Assembly: GCF_008831285.2 (NCBI RefSeq)
Contig: NC_045151.1
Span: forward strand, 12,266,571-12,326,570
Length of the DNA: 60,000 nucleotides
DNA from: Nymphaea colorata
Lineage: Eukaryota; Streptophyta; Magnoliopsida; Nymphaeales; Nymphaeaceae
Reading direction: 5' to 3'
The notes under the pieces were generated by a model, which saw only the letters and a list, made by a program, of their open reading frames with translations, was not told the origin of the DNA and searched no databases. Made by a program: the position numbers and the translations under genes. Shown one piece after another: positions 1 through 11,047 of this stretch (within the stretch, counting starts at the first letter, position 1; the number at the start of each line of letters is the position of its first letter).

Positions 1-121
1 AATAGAACAAGTTCTGAGAGAGAGGCACATAGCCGAGCAATGTCCAATGCACCATATAAAAGACAACGGGTAAGTTAATGCTATAGTTGCATAGGCCAAT
101 ACAGAAGGAGCATAGTCGTGC

Positions 122-469
122 ATGGGAGCCGTTCAGATGCTCAATGCTGTTCAGAGTCAAGTAGCATCAAACACGATGGTAAATACAGAACTGACGTACT
201 TGGATATTACTATGAGGGGTAAGTCTCCTATGGTCATGGTAGACTCCAGGGAAATGCATAACTTTGTTTCAAAAAAAGAGGCAGAGAGATTGGGATTGAA
301 GCTTGAGCCTAGACAGAGAACCTTGAAGACGATGAACTCTGTGGCCAGGCCTATCCTTAGAGAAGCAAAGGATGTAGCAATCCAGATTGGAAGTTGGGCT
401 GGCACTACAAACTTTTCAGTTGTTGTCCTAGACGACTTCAAAGTAATTTTTGGTATGGAGTTCCTTTGA
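122..469 (+). pseudogene. Gypsy retropepsin (aspartic protease) relic
   Basis: A 115-codon open stretch matches the plant gypsy protease core. The usual catalytic D-S-G is read as MVDSREMHNFVS: the glycine of the active-site triad is replaced by arginine. It is followed by KKEAERLGLKLEP and ends in the family-typical VIFGMEFL (normally I-L-G-M-D-W/F-L). The protease would mature gag-pol, but with the G-to-R change it is not expected to work. The chain continues in broken form towards the RT at 833. Confidence 0.8.
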
Positions 470-832
470 GGCTAGAATGCTATGATGTTGCCAAAGTTCA
501 ATTCATTGAGATTGATGGGGCCATACTATACACATACAGTACATTGCTATTCTGCTAGTGGAAAGTCACATTCCATGTTATCTGCAATGCAACTAAAGAA
601 GGGCGTGATGTATGGAGAACAGATGTTTCTCATGTCCATCCATGCAGAGGAAGAAGCCAAATTGATTATCATCCCACCGACCCTAGTTCTTTTGTTACAA
701 GAGTTTTAGGAAGTAATGTCACTTGAAATACCATAACGATTACTGCCAAGATGGGAAGTTGATCATCAGATTGAACTAGTCCCTAGATCTAGACCCCTAG
801 CCATGGTTCCTTATCGTATGGGATAGGCTGAA

Positions 833-1422
833 TTGAACGAGCTGCAAAAACAGCTCCATGAGATGTTGAAAATAGGCCTCATCCGACCATCTAAGACACC
901 ACTCGAAGCACTAGTATTATTTCAAGTAAAGCATGATGGCTCAAAGTGTTTATGTGTAGACTATCGTACATTGAACAAGGTAACAATAAAAAACAAATAC
1001 CCATTACCACTCATTGCAATCTTATTGATCAGTTGGGCGATGTGTGAATCTTTTAAAAATTAGACCTTTGATCGGGTTATTAGCAAGTCAGGATAGCCAA
1101 AAGAGATGAACCAAAGACAACTTGTGTCACTCATTATGGTGCTTATGAATTTTTAGTTATGTCATTTAGGTTAACCAATGCCCCAACAATCTTCTCAATG
1201 TTGACGAACAATATCTTTTACTTGTACCTGAATAAGTTTTTGGTGGTTTATCTTGATGATATTGTGGTTTTTAGTGGTAGCATAGAGAAATGTGTCAGTC
1301 ATTTGCAGATGGTGTTCCAAGTATTAAAGAAAAATGGTCTTTATATGAAAAAGGACGAGTGTCTCTTTGGCCAACTGGAGATCAGTTTTCTCGGCCATGT
1401 TATTGGTCATGGCCAATTGTGA
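833..1422 (+). pseudogene. Gypsy reverse transcriptase relic
   Basis: Two open pieces cover the RT domain. The first (833-1063) has [17 protein letters not shown] and [19 protein letters not shown], the standard start of the palm region. The second (1159-1422) has the F-R-L-T-N-A-P-T motif and an intact catalytic box, VVYLDDIVVFS, followed by FLGHVIG. Stops and a frameshift between 1063 and 1159 destroy the chain. It lies directly downstream of the protease relic. Confidence 0.88.
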
Positions 1423-1679
1423 ATGAATCTAGGGAAGGTAAAAGCCATCTATAAATGAAAGCTGTCAACAACAATGCCTGAATTGTGGTTCTTCCTTGGC
1501 TTGACAAATTACTATAGATGGTTCTTCCCTAGATTCATGGGTCTTGAACAATATCTTCCTTCAACTTCTTGTTGCTCCCCTCACTGACTTGCTCAAGAAG
1601 AACATGGCCTTGGTTTAGATGCAGTCTATCCGAGATGGTTTTGAAGGATTAAAGAGAGCTCTTGAGAAAGAGCCTGTAC

Positions 1680-2060
1680 TTAAGTTGTTTGACTACTTGA
1701 AGCCTTTTGAGGTCCATACCGATGCTTTTGACTTTGCTATTGGTGGAGTATTGATGCAAGAGGGTCATTTGATCGCTTATGAGAGCTAAAGTTGAAGGAA
1801 GTAAAAACGCACTATACTGTGCATGAACGTGAAATGATTGTAATCATGCAAGGCCGCATATGGAGACATTATTTGCTGGAAACTCAATTCATCATAAAGA
1901 CTGACAATGTAGCCACAAACTATTTCCAAACACAAAAGAAGCTATCTCCAAAGCTAGTTCGTTAGCAAGAATTCATGACCAAGTTTGACTTTGTTTTAGA
2001 GTACAAGGCGGGAAAGACCAATGTCGTTGCTGATGCATTGAGTCGAAAGGTTAAACTTGC
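1680..2060 (+). pseudogene. Gypsy RNase H relic
   Basis: The translation shows PFEVHTDAFDFAIGGVLMQ (first catalytic D), then THYTVHEREM (catalytic E), WRHYLLETQFIIKTDN (D) and the family-typical end of the domain, NVVADALSRK. In-frame stops occur after IAYES and after LSPKLVR. It continues the pol relic upstream. Confidence 0.82.
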
Positions 2061-2269
2061 GGCGACCTAGGCAGAGACCTCCAATGCACAACTGGAGGGT
2101 GCTCTCTTCAAGCGCGTTCGTGAAGGAATGCAACAGGACTCGTTGGCACAACACTTGGTGGCCTTAGCTGAAGTAGGGAAGACTTGAAGGTTCTGGCTAT
2201 GAGACAGACTCCTCCTCACCAAAGGCAGATGTGTATTCGTGTCAAGATGGGACAACCTTTGACAGGAGC

Positions 2270-3110
2270 TTTTAAAAGAGTGCCATGATACCTTATGGGC
2301 TAGCCACCTTGGCCAAAACTACACCCTAGCACTCATTGAACGCAGATATTATTGGCCACAGATGGGGGATGATGTTGAGGCCTACGTGAAGACGTGTCTC
2401 ATCTGCTAGTAATAGATGAGGTCAAACCAGAAGCTTGCAGGCCTCTTAGAACTGTTGCTTGTTCCAGAGCATCCATAGGAAAGCCTCTCCATGGACTTCA
2501 TCGCAAGCCTACCGAAAGTAGATGACTATAGCTCTATCCTTGTTGTTGTGGATCAGTTTTCAAAGTATGTCACCTTTATATTAATTTCAAAGGAATGTCC
2601 CTCATAGAAAATGGCAGAGCTCTTTGTGAAGAACATAGTTAAAACATTGGGACATGCTGAAGAGCACTGTGAGTGACTACGATGCTCGCTTCATAGGCAA
2701 GTTTTGGCATGAAGTATTTCGTTTGCTCGGCTCAGACTTATTGTTTTCCACAAGATTGCACCCATAGACAGACGGCCAGATGGAGCATATCAATGTCTTG
2801 TTAGAACAGTACTGGCATCACTTCGTCAGAAGCCTACATTTTCTTACCAGTTTGTTATTGACTAGCAGGAGCAGACAGAACTCACTAAAGCATTCTTGCA
2901 TAAGGCTGCCAAAAAGATAAAAAAGTGGGCTGATAAAGGTCGACGACCGGCTGAATTTCGAGTTGAAGACCAAGTCCTCATGAAGCTGTATCTTGATCAC
3001 ACGGGTATCTTTCGTGGGCGACACCGTGCCTTAATTCGAAAGTATGAAGGGCCATTGACTGTGACCAAGATAATTGGAAAGTTAGCGTACAAGTGAAATA
3101 TGCCACCAGA
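2270..3110 (+). pseudogene. Gypsy integrase core relic
   Basis: The zinc-binding N-terminus is recognisable as ASHLGQNYTLALIERRYYWP with C-L-I-C near 2400. The core begins SLSMDFIASLPK (first D of DDE) and continues ILVVVDQFSKYVTF. After several frameshifts, the C-terminal GPF/Y-type region is visible as KYEGPLTVTKIIGKLAYK and HPVFHICNLKPF. Multiple stops make it non-functional. Confidence 0.8.
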
Positions 3111-3254
3111 CTTCAAGGTGCATCCAGTTTTTCACATATGCAATTTGAAGCCATTCTATTTGATGCCGCGAAGCTAGCCATAGTGAGAACCAATCCTTCG
3201 AAGAGCCCTTCAAGTAAGCGTGAGCTGATAGACAGCTGTAGCAAATTATTCGAC

Positions 3255-3405
3255 ACAAGATCAACTATCTTGAAGAGATGAAGAAATATTTTGTCAAGTG
3301 GGTGAATGAAGAGGAACCTACCTGGGAGTATGCATTTCGGTTGTCGTGCTATCCAGAAGAAGTCTATATCTACCTCGATGCAGTTAATGCTGCAAATGAC
3401 ACATG
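3255..3405 (+). pseudogene. Integrase-linked chromodomain
   Basis: After the integrase C-terminus one frame reads HKINYLEEMKKYFVKWVNEE followed by PTWEY. This has the chromodomain layout of two beta strands with V-K-W and the P-T-W-E turn. In chromoviruses this domain targets integration to heterochromatin by reading histone marks. The frame ends at a TGA immediately before the polypurine tract, as expected for the end of pol. Confidence 0.75.
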
Positions 3406-3408
3406 ATT

Positions 3409-3420
3409 TGAAGGGGGGAG
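3409..3420 (+). other. Polypurine tract of the first gypsy element
   Basis: The purine run GAAGGGGGGAG lies between the pol stop and a TG dinucleotide starting the presumed 3' LTR. This is the usual plus-strand priming site of a gypsy element. Confidence 0.7.
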
Positions 3421-3422
3421 CA

Positions 3423-3807
3423 TGTTGCCTTGTCTTCGAGTCTGTCTAGTCTTTTCTTTTACATACTAGTACCATTTGCTTATGCTTGCTCACTTGTAAA
3501 GGAGTATGCTCCTACTAGTCTAAATGACATATTGGGGATTCTGTGTTTTGGGTGGTCAGCATTTGAATCCTTGTATGTGGCTTTGGCCGACCCTATGTAA
3601 GCAAGTTGAGATTATTCTCCTTTCTTACCTCTCTCGTGATGTACAAGCTTTGTAAGACAAATACTTTGTGAGTTTTCTTTATTCACTCTTTGCGTTCTTT
3701 ATGCATTTTGCTTTCTAAATGATCTTTGCACTCCATTCGATTGTTTTAAGGTTGATGGCATAAGGTTCTTGTCGTGCCGCATGGACTGAAGTTGTCATTC
3801 CGTGACA
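3423..3807 (+). repeat. Presumed 3' LTR of the first gypsy element
   Basis: It starts TGTTGCC just after the polypurine tract. A CA terminus is proposed at CCGTGACA, giving about 385 bp, but no second copy is available to confirm the right end. Confidence 0.45.
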
Positions 3808-4019
3808 GGTTCAATGGTTGATATAAAGGTGCCATATGTTACCCATTCTGTTTACTTTGTATCATGTTTTACAATATTTTAAGCTTTTTCATCATTTAAG
3901 TATTTCTAAATTTTTATTTTTTTTAGACAGAGGTAGCAAAAATTTTTACCTAGTCAGGATTCAATCAGCGGAAGTGCTGAATCACACTAGTTGGTTAAAT
4001 GCAAGCTGAAGATGGTGTT

Positions 4020-4785
4020 ACGAAGATATATAACATTGAATGTGGAACAAGTTAGATCTAGCTAAGCAAGGGCGGAGCCAGAAATTTTTTATGAGAGATG
4101 CCGAATTAAAGTTTCTAAATTTTGACTAGGGCCAAAATATCATTTTTAAAAGTTTATATATAGAACAAATAAAATTTTCTAAAATTTACAAATACATTTT
4201 TTTAATTTTTTCTTTTTTGAGATGGGGCCAAGGCCCAAGCCAATAGCTCGGGGTTGTAGTTTAACATTCATTATATGACCATCTTAAGTCCATTGGCTCA
4301 CTATTAGTACTGGTGGTACAAGTTGCTATAAGCTTTAAAAAAATGCACATATACATCATTTTCCTTTTAATAAAAATTGCAATATCCAATGAATGGCTAT
4401 GGAAGGTAGCGATATTAGATCATTTGTTTTAACAAAGGACGAGCAAAGGATCAATAACGACTAAGGGGCTGATATCAATTGATTCTCTTCTCTGCTCTTG
4501 CCATACGGAATTCCAATTTCTTGCTCCCGTAGGATCGGAGAGGCACATATTTGAAGCTTAGTACGTGGAACATGTAATCTAAAAACTATTTAACCAGAAA
4601 AGTGAGCTGTAGAGAAAAAAAGGGTCGTGACTGCAAACTTGGGATCGACATTAAAGAGTTGGTGGTTAACAGGCTTAACATCATTTCGTAATTATAAATG
4701 CATCCAGCTACAAGGCAACTACTACCAATTACAGAAATTACTTATAATATGCCAAGTTATTGGGCAACCAAGCAATCATCTAGAC
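4020..4785 (-). repeat. Relic of the 3' flank of a lost PELPK copy
   Basis: Pieces at 4020-4065, 4245-4350 and 4490-4780 align by eye with the region downstream of PELPK copy 2 (29.57-29.73 and 31.73-32.13 kb). Shared runs include GTAGTTTAACATTCA, AATGCACATATA and TACAAGGCAACT. The orientation is that of copy 2, so a minus-strand gene should follow at about 4.8 kb. A truncated copia element begins there instead. A short unrelated insertion starting GGGCGGAGCCAG interrupts it at about 4070-4245. Confidence 0.6.
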
Positions 4786-4799
4786 AATGGTATTTGAAC

Positions 4800-5110
4800 G
4801 TTCATGATAATATCATTTCGAATACTTTGCACTCATAGCCTTTGGTAACATACCCTTCTTGTTGTTTCATGTTAATTTCTTCATCCAATTCTTCATTAAG
4901 GAATGCTATCTTTACATCCATCCGATGTAATTCCATATACATATATGAAACGATAGCTAGTATGAAGTGAACATAAGTCAACTTAACTATTGAAAAAAAA
5001 AGGTTTCATCGTAGTCTATGCCCTCTTTCTGTGTATCATTTTGCAACTAAGCGAACTTTAAATCTTTCAATGGACCATTGAGCATTTCTCTTTATATTCA
5101 GAACTCTTTT
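4800..5110 (-). pseudogene. Copia 1 reverse transcriptase fragment
   Basis: In broken frames the RT opening is readable as FKVRLVAK near 5060 and as MDVKIAFLNEELDEEINMKQ near 4900 (typical copia D-V-K-T-A-F-L-N-G). The catalytic YVDD box is absent because the element is cut off at about 4790. Confidence 0.7.
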
Positions 5111-5529
5111 GTTCCTAATAGCTTTTCTTCCTAAAAGAAAATCAACAAGTTGCAAAACTTTATTGGTGCTCACGTTTTTTATTTCTTCATCCATTACATT
5201 TTTTCAGTTTTGTTTTTCTGGGCTAGAGAGAGCTTCTAGTACAGATTTTAGAATGTCAATATCATCAGAACCTACCATTATAGCTTCTCCTTCTATGTCA
5301 AACCTGCGTCGTAGAATTTTCTTTCTTGTACTTTCCAAAGCACTGTGACAACATTGACATCCTGTTCTATATGGGGTTCATTCCAAGTATCTAGGAGCGA
5401 CTGACACATCTCATGACATGTCTTAGTTTCTTGAACAATGTTATTTACTTGTTTAGGATAATCTAATTCATGTAATTGAATACTTCTATCTATATTACCC
5501 ATCTTATGAAATTCATTCTCCAAGAATGA

Positions 5530-6429
5530 TGCATCTCATTAATCTATCTCATCAATGTTTTCTCCTAGGAATACATATCCCTTGGAGTTTTCACAATGTC
5601 TGATAATTCCTTTTGTACCCAATTTTTCATGTGGATGAGAAGGATTGTGAACATATGCCGCTGACCCCCAAGGTTTTAGATGGCTAAGGTCAGGTCATCT
5701 ACCTATCCATAGTTCATGAGGAGTTGAGAGAACATATTCAGTAGGAACACAGTTAAGACAATCCATAAACAATTTCTCTAAAAGGAGATAGATAATTGTG
5801 CTTGCATCAGCATAGATCTGACCATCTCCATTAATGGTCTATTTTTCCTTTCAGCAACTCCATTTTGTTGCAAAGTACAGGGAGTGGTCAATTGCCTAAC
5901 TATTCATTTTTCATCTCACAGTTCCTTGAACTGTTCTGACAAATATTTTCTACTTCGATCTGTTCTAAGAGCTTTGATTTTTTATTCAAGTTTATTCTCT
6001 ATCAAATTAATAAAGCGTCTAAAATAATTTAGTGCTTCAGATTTATGGGAGATAAGATATTCATATCCATACAAAGAGTAGTTGTCAATAAATGTAATAA
6101 AATATGACACACCATGTTTACTAGTTACACTCGTAGGACCATATGTGTCTGAATGAATTATTTGCAATGGAATGTTAGTTCTAATTGCCTTACCAAATGG
6201 TTTCCATGTCGACTTTCCTACCAAGTAATGTTTATCAAACATACATATCAAATTTCATGAGGGACCCTAATAATCCCTTATGTGTAAGTCTATTTATTCT
6301 CTTTTGTCCAATATACCCCAAGCGAGCATGCCAAGTTAACACATCCATATTTGTATGCGTACTAAAAGATTCACCATTCACATAGCATGAATTAAACAAA
6401 CAACACAAAGAAACCATTAGATAGAACAC
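5530..6429 (-). pseudogene. Copia 1 GAG-pre-integrase and integrase relic
   Basis: The GAG-pre-integrase box reads LTWHARLGYIGQKRINRL (6235-6429). The integrase core follows with LQIIHSDTYGPTSVTSKHG and YFITFIDNYSLYGY (5982-6251). Further down, in changing frames, NGVAERKNRPLMEMVRSMLM and FWRNCLW are readable near 5850. The DDE catalytic set cannot be assembled in one frame. Confidence 0.82.
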
Positions 6430-6779
6430 CAGAACAGATCATAGAGTTTTTGAATAGTATCACAACTAAATTGTCTTCAAGAACAAGTATATAACCAAAA
6501 GTTAATAAAGCAAAACCTGAAACAAGGTTTCGTCGAATATCAGAAACATGTAGTACATCGTGTAGCAGAAGACTCTATAGAGATAGTTGACAGGTTCCTA
6601 TACCACGAACCTTTGCTTGACTGTTGTTCCCTAAGAACAACCATCTTCCTCCAGTTGAGATTTTTTGATATTTGATAAATGCACTATGATGTTCTACAAT
6701 CGACAAAGGATGAGATTCAACACTTAGTGCACAACTAAAAACAAAAGAATTAGTAGACTAGGTCATCCAGATGCAAACC

Positions 6780-7594
6780 TTTTATTTTTAAGTTCAATGC
6801 ACTCTCTCGTGAAGTGACGAAACTGATCTCAATTAAAACATTTTATTTTTCCCTTGTCCTTTTTCCTGTTGTGCTTGCCACGACATCTGTTTTCCATCAT
6901 ATGTCTTCTTGCCTTGCACTTTACTGCGGTTGTTTTTGAACCTCTTTAGACCAAATCCAATTTTCTGCTTGCGACAAATAACATTTCTGGAATTCTTGGC
7001 CATATAATGCTCATTTTCCAGTTCCAGGTGGCGAGCAATGTCATCAAAAGTCTTTATGCTCTCATTATGAGTCATATTATTTTCATGTGTTTCCAGTAAT
7101 TTGGCAGTGACCTTATCACTGTCTGAAATTGTTGTTCATCTGTAAGAACATCTTCAGTAAAATTGAGATCTCTAATCATGTTGGCCATCTCTTGAGAAGC
7201 TGACTCATGGTGTGTTGATGTTACTTTCTATATGAGTAAATTTGATAGCAAGCTTTTAAGCTTAATGTTCAAAGTGCTTCCTAACTTGTCTTTGAAAGCT
7301 ATCCACATATGGTGTGCAGTCTCATAATGTTTATATTGATACATTATGTCATCTTGCATTGAGCATAACAAATTGACATGAGCAACAATGTTCATGTGTT
7401 TCACATTATAAGTTTCTATGTCTCTATGCACTTGTTGACCATTTTCCTAAGGTCCAGTCATAACATGGTTTAGGGGATCAAGGGTTCAGTCTTCTCTAAG
7501 ACAAATTGGATCTTAGGGTGCCAAATGTCATAATTTTCTCTATTCGGTTTTCCAATGTGGGCTAAGTCTAGTATGGTCTTACTTGGTGTAGCCA
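6780..7594 (-). pseudogene. Copia 1 gag relic
   Basis: A likely start at 7594 reads MATPSKTILDLAHIGKPN, close to plant copia gag openings. It is followed by the UBN2-like region with YKHYETAHHMWIAFKDKLGS (7228-7431). The basic segment at 6833-7075 leads into a degenerate zinc knuckle near 6800, where one cysteine is retained in CFN.DQFRHFTREC. Frameshifts separate the pieces. Confidence 0.72.
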
Positions 7595-7599
7595 TCTCT

Positions 7600-8040
7600 T
7601 ATGTGAAAAAAAAAGATCAATGTTCTTAATGTGTTGTCCAAGTATGTTCACAATTGGATGACATATCTATGTTTAGTTAAGGTAACATGACTCTTAACAT
7701 GATTTATTTCATAAGACATGGAATCAAAATGTCACTATGTTTTGAATCATCTTCCACTATTATAATGATCCAAACCATGTAACTAATTAGTAAAGATGAC
7801 TTTAATACACAATTAGAGTGAGTTCAAACCATATTGTATCTCAATTATGACAATATCCATATCATATAAGGATTAAAAGAAGCATAACATGCATTGGTAA
7901 TCATGTTAATAAAAAAAGAAAATGAATAAACGTCACACCATTAAAAATGTATAAACCATATTAACATCATGTCTAAAAACAAGACGTCCATCATTATTTG
8001 ACAAAAACAAAACAAAAGAACGAAAGTCATAATCATCAAA
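7600..8040. other. AT-rich stretch upstream of copia 1 gag, unassigned
   Basis: This is where the leader and LTR of copia 1 should be. I find no convincing TGGTATCAGAG-type primer site and no repeated partner, so I cannot delimit an LTR. Nothing else is recognisable. Confidence 0.5.
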
Positions 8041-8690
8041 CTTAGGCAAATAACAAGCAGCTAGCCAATTATAACTGTATCTAGGGTATCTAGGGCATGA
8101 TTGTATAACTCTGCAAGAAGGGCAGTCTCAAGAAAAGTTTGCCTTTACTCAAAGACTCTCTTGAATGCCAGAATCTCTTGCAATTCTTGCTTATGTCGCA
8201 TCAACTGCACCTCCCTATCATTCCCTAAAGCCAGGTGTCGCAATGCTTGTCTTGGAATTGGGTTTGCCAAAATACTTTCTTTACGTGGCGCTTAACCTTG
8301 TATTCAATGTCAATCAACACCTCCCGAAGAGTAATATCTTTTCCATGCCTTAGCATACAATTGTGCCCAATCATCTAGAAGAGATTCAAATTTGCATTAG
8401 CGTCATTCTCTGGGGTAAAAAAGATCCCATTCTCCACTCTCATGAGATAATTTTATCATCCATGATGGTAATATGATCATACATATAATGTGTAATGCAC
8501 TTTTTATAATTTAAAAAATCATTAAGCACTTGCTCTGATGGGGACACATTATATGATGCAATAGGCTCACTAACGTTGTCCACTGATGCGCATGGGCTGG
8601 AGATCTCATCACTCTTATACGATCCATCAATACCACCTAACATTGAGACTATATGCCACAAAAACATTAAACATTGACTTAGCATGCATA
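8041..8690 (-). pseudogene. Unrecognised decayed coding stretch
   Basis: The minus strand has a protein-like composition in shifting frames. An 81-codon piece (8440-8685) is followed by a run containing VENGIFFTPENDANANLNLF. After a stop comes KRHVKKVFWQTQFQDKHCD, then, after a shift, DREVQLMRHKQELQEILAF. The charged, helix-like character over about 600 bp suggests a decayed gene or element ORF. I cannot assign a family. It could belong to the element that carries copia 1 or be an older insertion. Confidence 0.35.
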
Positions 8691-10320
8691 TTAAATCATG
8701 GCAATGAGTGCTTGAGCAAGGTCAAATAAAATGATATAAACTATGATACTAATTTTCGTATCAAAACTATATATACATATGGGCAGTCAAGATCTGATCC
8801 AAAATCCAAATCGAAGCTACATTTAAATCACCACGCATATTAGAAAAAAAATAACATATAGATCTGGAATCACCGAATATTTTTATCTATCACATAATAT
8901 TATCTGCTCATACGATGCATATGTAAATCACAATATAATAACAAAAAATGCGTCAATCCATTTCTCACATCCATCGAGGTAAGGCAATATGATTTATCTA
9001 CACTAAAAAATTAAAAAAATGTGTGAGCAGTCTCATAAAAAAAATGCATAGCATGCAGGAAAAGATGCATATAGTATGGTGGCAGGGTGCAGGCAGAAAA
9101 GAACATCATAACATGTCGTTAAAAAAAATAAATAAATACCTACATTAATTGTTGGTCTGTCAACGGCAGGCCTATATTACATAAGAGTTCTGTTAGATGC
9201 ATTTGAATACAGTAAAAAAAACATCGGACAATGACCACCTACTGGCTACTACAGTCTACAGTTAACATCATAAACCAAAAAAGAAAAACGACAGTCGTAT
9301 GCCATTAAATGAGGCATGTATAATAACGAAAGAAAAGAACACCAAACAGAGGTGGCTGCTTACTGTAGTCTCCAAGTCATAAATGCAAGGCACGCTCGCC
9401 AGAGCTTACTGCAGCAATCTTTTACCCTATTATGTAAAATAAAAAAAGAGAGAGGACTGTTCACGCAAGTACCTAGGGCACCCACAAAAGCCAAAAAAAA
9501 AAGAAAAAAAAACTGCGTACAGCAGTCTTCGAAACATTAAATGAAAAGAGACGGCAGCTGGCATCTCCTTCAATAAAAAAAATGGAAATGTGTGGGTCAC
9601 AAGAACTTTAAACACACGGCACAGCCAAAGTGTAAGGCTTCATCTATCGGCCACCAACAAAAAAACAGGTTCATATACTTGTTTTTCGTTCCCTTCAGGG
9701 AAGTACAGGAGCAACGCTTGTTGCTATCCCCAATTTCTAGTCGGTGGCATCCTCTTTCCACCATAAAAAAATATAGTTTCTTTCATAGGTTACATAAAAC
9801 CATATTTTTTAACCATTGCTGGATTCTCGCGAGGCAACAAAGAGCCAAACACATTACCGGTGCTCTCATACCAATGACAGAAAAAATTGCATCACGAAAA
9901 CAACAATGTATGCATACTAACAATGTATGCATACTTAATTTGTTCATTCAACTTGTGAAGTCGTTGACTCGTGTGCTCGGCAAGGATAGGTTTTCATGTT
10001 CTGGGAAAACCTCTATGCCCTCCACCCTTATTGTAAAAGGATCTACACTTCATCCTCTACGCTTTTTTCTTTTCTTATTCGTTATCCCTCTCAAAAACCA
10101 CTCAAAAAACGTGGTCTACAAAATCGAACGGTTATGTACCTCCCTTTTGTGTTACAGTATAGATTTTAGATCCAACCCATCATGGTTGGATCTAGATCTA
10201 AAATCCACTTCTTTACATATCAGCCCATATCAAAGAGAAAAAACTAGTCTACTGCTCGGAGCTCGAACTTTTCGAATATAATATAAGCTGCAGCATATAA
10301 GGGTAATGGTTAGAATTCAT
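8690..10320. other. AT-rich unassigned region
   Basis: No recognisable gene or element. The 229-codon open frame at 9592-10281 (+) has no domain-like features, and poly-A/T runs flank it. The stretch contains two adjacent copies of AATGTATGCATACT at about 9905-9935 and the inverted repeat at 10162-10207. Confidence 0.5.
10162..10207. repeat. Short near-perfect inverted repeat (hairpin)
   Basis: Left arm GATTTTAGATCCAACC and right arm GGTTGGATCT-AGATCT-AAAATC are separated by about 6 bases. The right arm has a 6-base AGATCT duplication that would bulge. It may be the scar or core of a foldback element; no flanking target duplication was recognised. Confidence 0.6.
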
Positions 10321-10439
10321 TCTAATGTAAAATAAATAATTTTATATGTTGAGAATATGTTCTTTAACTTCTTTGCTTCGCTCTGAAGATTGTCATATTA
10401 ATATAATAGATAGATCAGCTTATTAGTGTATAACTGCAT

Positions 10440-10756
10440 TACCTTAAAAGAAAAAAACCTTCAATTTATTTCTCTATGGAAGTTTTGACATATACGTACG
10501 TCCAAGTACGTAACCAAGGCACATTAGTCGTCCAACTCCCCTTTGAATCCAGTCAGCCTAAAACTTGAGAACACAGGACCAGCATTCAATGATCAATAAA
10601 CGTCCCTTGTTCTGGTTGAATCGATATACTCAGATCTAGATTGAGTCAGTTCATGTCCTGAAATAAACAATTGTGTATCTCCTACCAAGATGTGAATTCA
10701 TGAGTATTATATTTCACAGGTCATTAACGAATTTGATTAGCATGTGATTGACTACT
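10440..10756 (+). repeat. Distal upstream segment shared with PELPK copy 3
   Basis: The run around TATGGAAGTTTTG and GTCCAAGTACGTAAC (10475-10515) resembles 38055-38105 and 37755-37800. The last 40 bases, ending CATGTGATTGACTACT, resemble 39455-39490 upstream of PELPK copy 3. This is the far side of the copy 1 promoter region, split from the gene by the gypsy insertion that starts at 10757. Confidence 0.55.
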
Positions 10757-11033
10757 TGTTAGCCTCGTCGGCCAACGATCACTATAACTGCTTGTTGTAG
10801 CACTCACACACACAGCCGCAAGAATCCCAGCTCCTCTTCACGTCAATAATAACTTCATTAGGGTTTGCTTACCTCATAAGAGGGTTTAAGTACATGACGT
10901 GCTGGGTTGGGTTGCACAATCTAACCAGACTCGACCCGGAACAAAAGAAAATATTAAAGCAAAAGAAACACCGACAACTGTTAACGACAATTAAAAGAAA
11001 CTGAAATAATGCTGAAATAACTTGCGCCTAACA
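10757..11033 (-). repeat. Gypsy 2 3' LTR (complete, 277 bp)
   Basis: It runs from TGTTAGCC to GCCTAACA on the plus strand, with matching inverted tips. The last 257 bp align with the right LTR without gaps. I counted 10 mismatches by eye (about 4%). Confidence 0.92.
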
Positions 11034-11047
11034 ATTTCCCCTCCTTC
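11034..11047 (-). other. Gypsy 2 polypurine tract
   Basis: On the minus strand GAAGGAGGGGAAAT directly precedes the TGTTAGG start of the 3' LTR, the expected position for the plus-strand primer. Confidence 0.8.

Larger units (their letters stand above)
1..3807 (+). mobile_element. Degenerate Ty3/gypsy chromovirus, 5' end outside window
   Basis: Relics of retropepsin, reverse transcriptase, RNase H, integrase and chromodomain follow one another on the plus strand in Ty3/gypsy order. They are followed by a polypurine tract and a TG-starting 3' LTR. Every domain is broken by stops and frameshifts, so the element is dead. The chromodomain at the end of integrase places it among chromoviruses. 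Gag and the 5' LTR would lie left of position 1. The right limit (CA near 3807) is a guess, because the second LTR is not visible. Confidence 0.85.
4790..7595 (-). mobile_element. Truncated Ty1/copia element (copia 1)
   Basis: Read on the minus strand, gag, GAG-pre-integrase, integrase and the start of RT follow one another in copia order. The element stops abruptly in RT at about 4790, against the PELPK-flank relic. Stops occur throughout. No LTR or primer-binding site is recognisable at either end. Confidence 0.82.

Noticed and set aside
4070-4245. Segment starting GGGCGGAGCCAGAAATT as a defined transposon
   Set aside because: A similar phrase occurs near 40925, but no inverted or direct terminal repeats could be fixed, so it is only mentioned as an insertion.
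9592-10281. 229-codon open frame on the plus strand
   Set aside because: No domain, signal or composition like a protein; lies in AT-rich, homopolymer-rich DNA and includes a DNA hairpin. Treated as chance.
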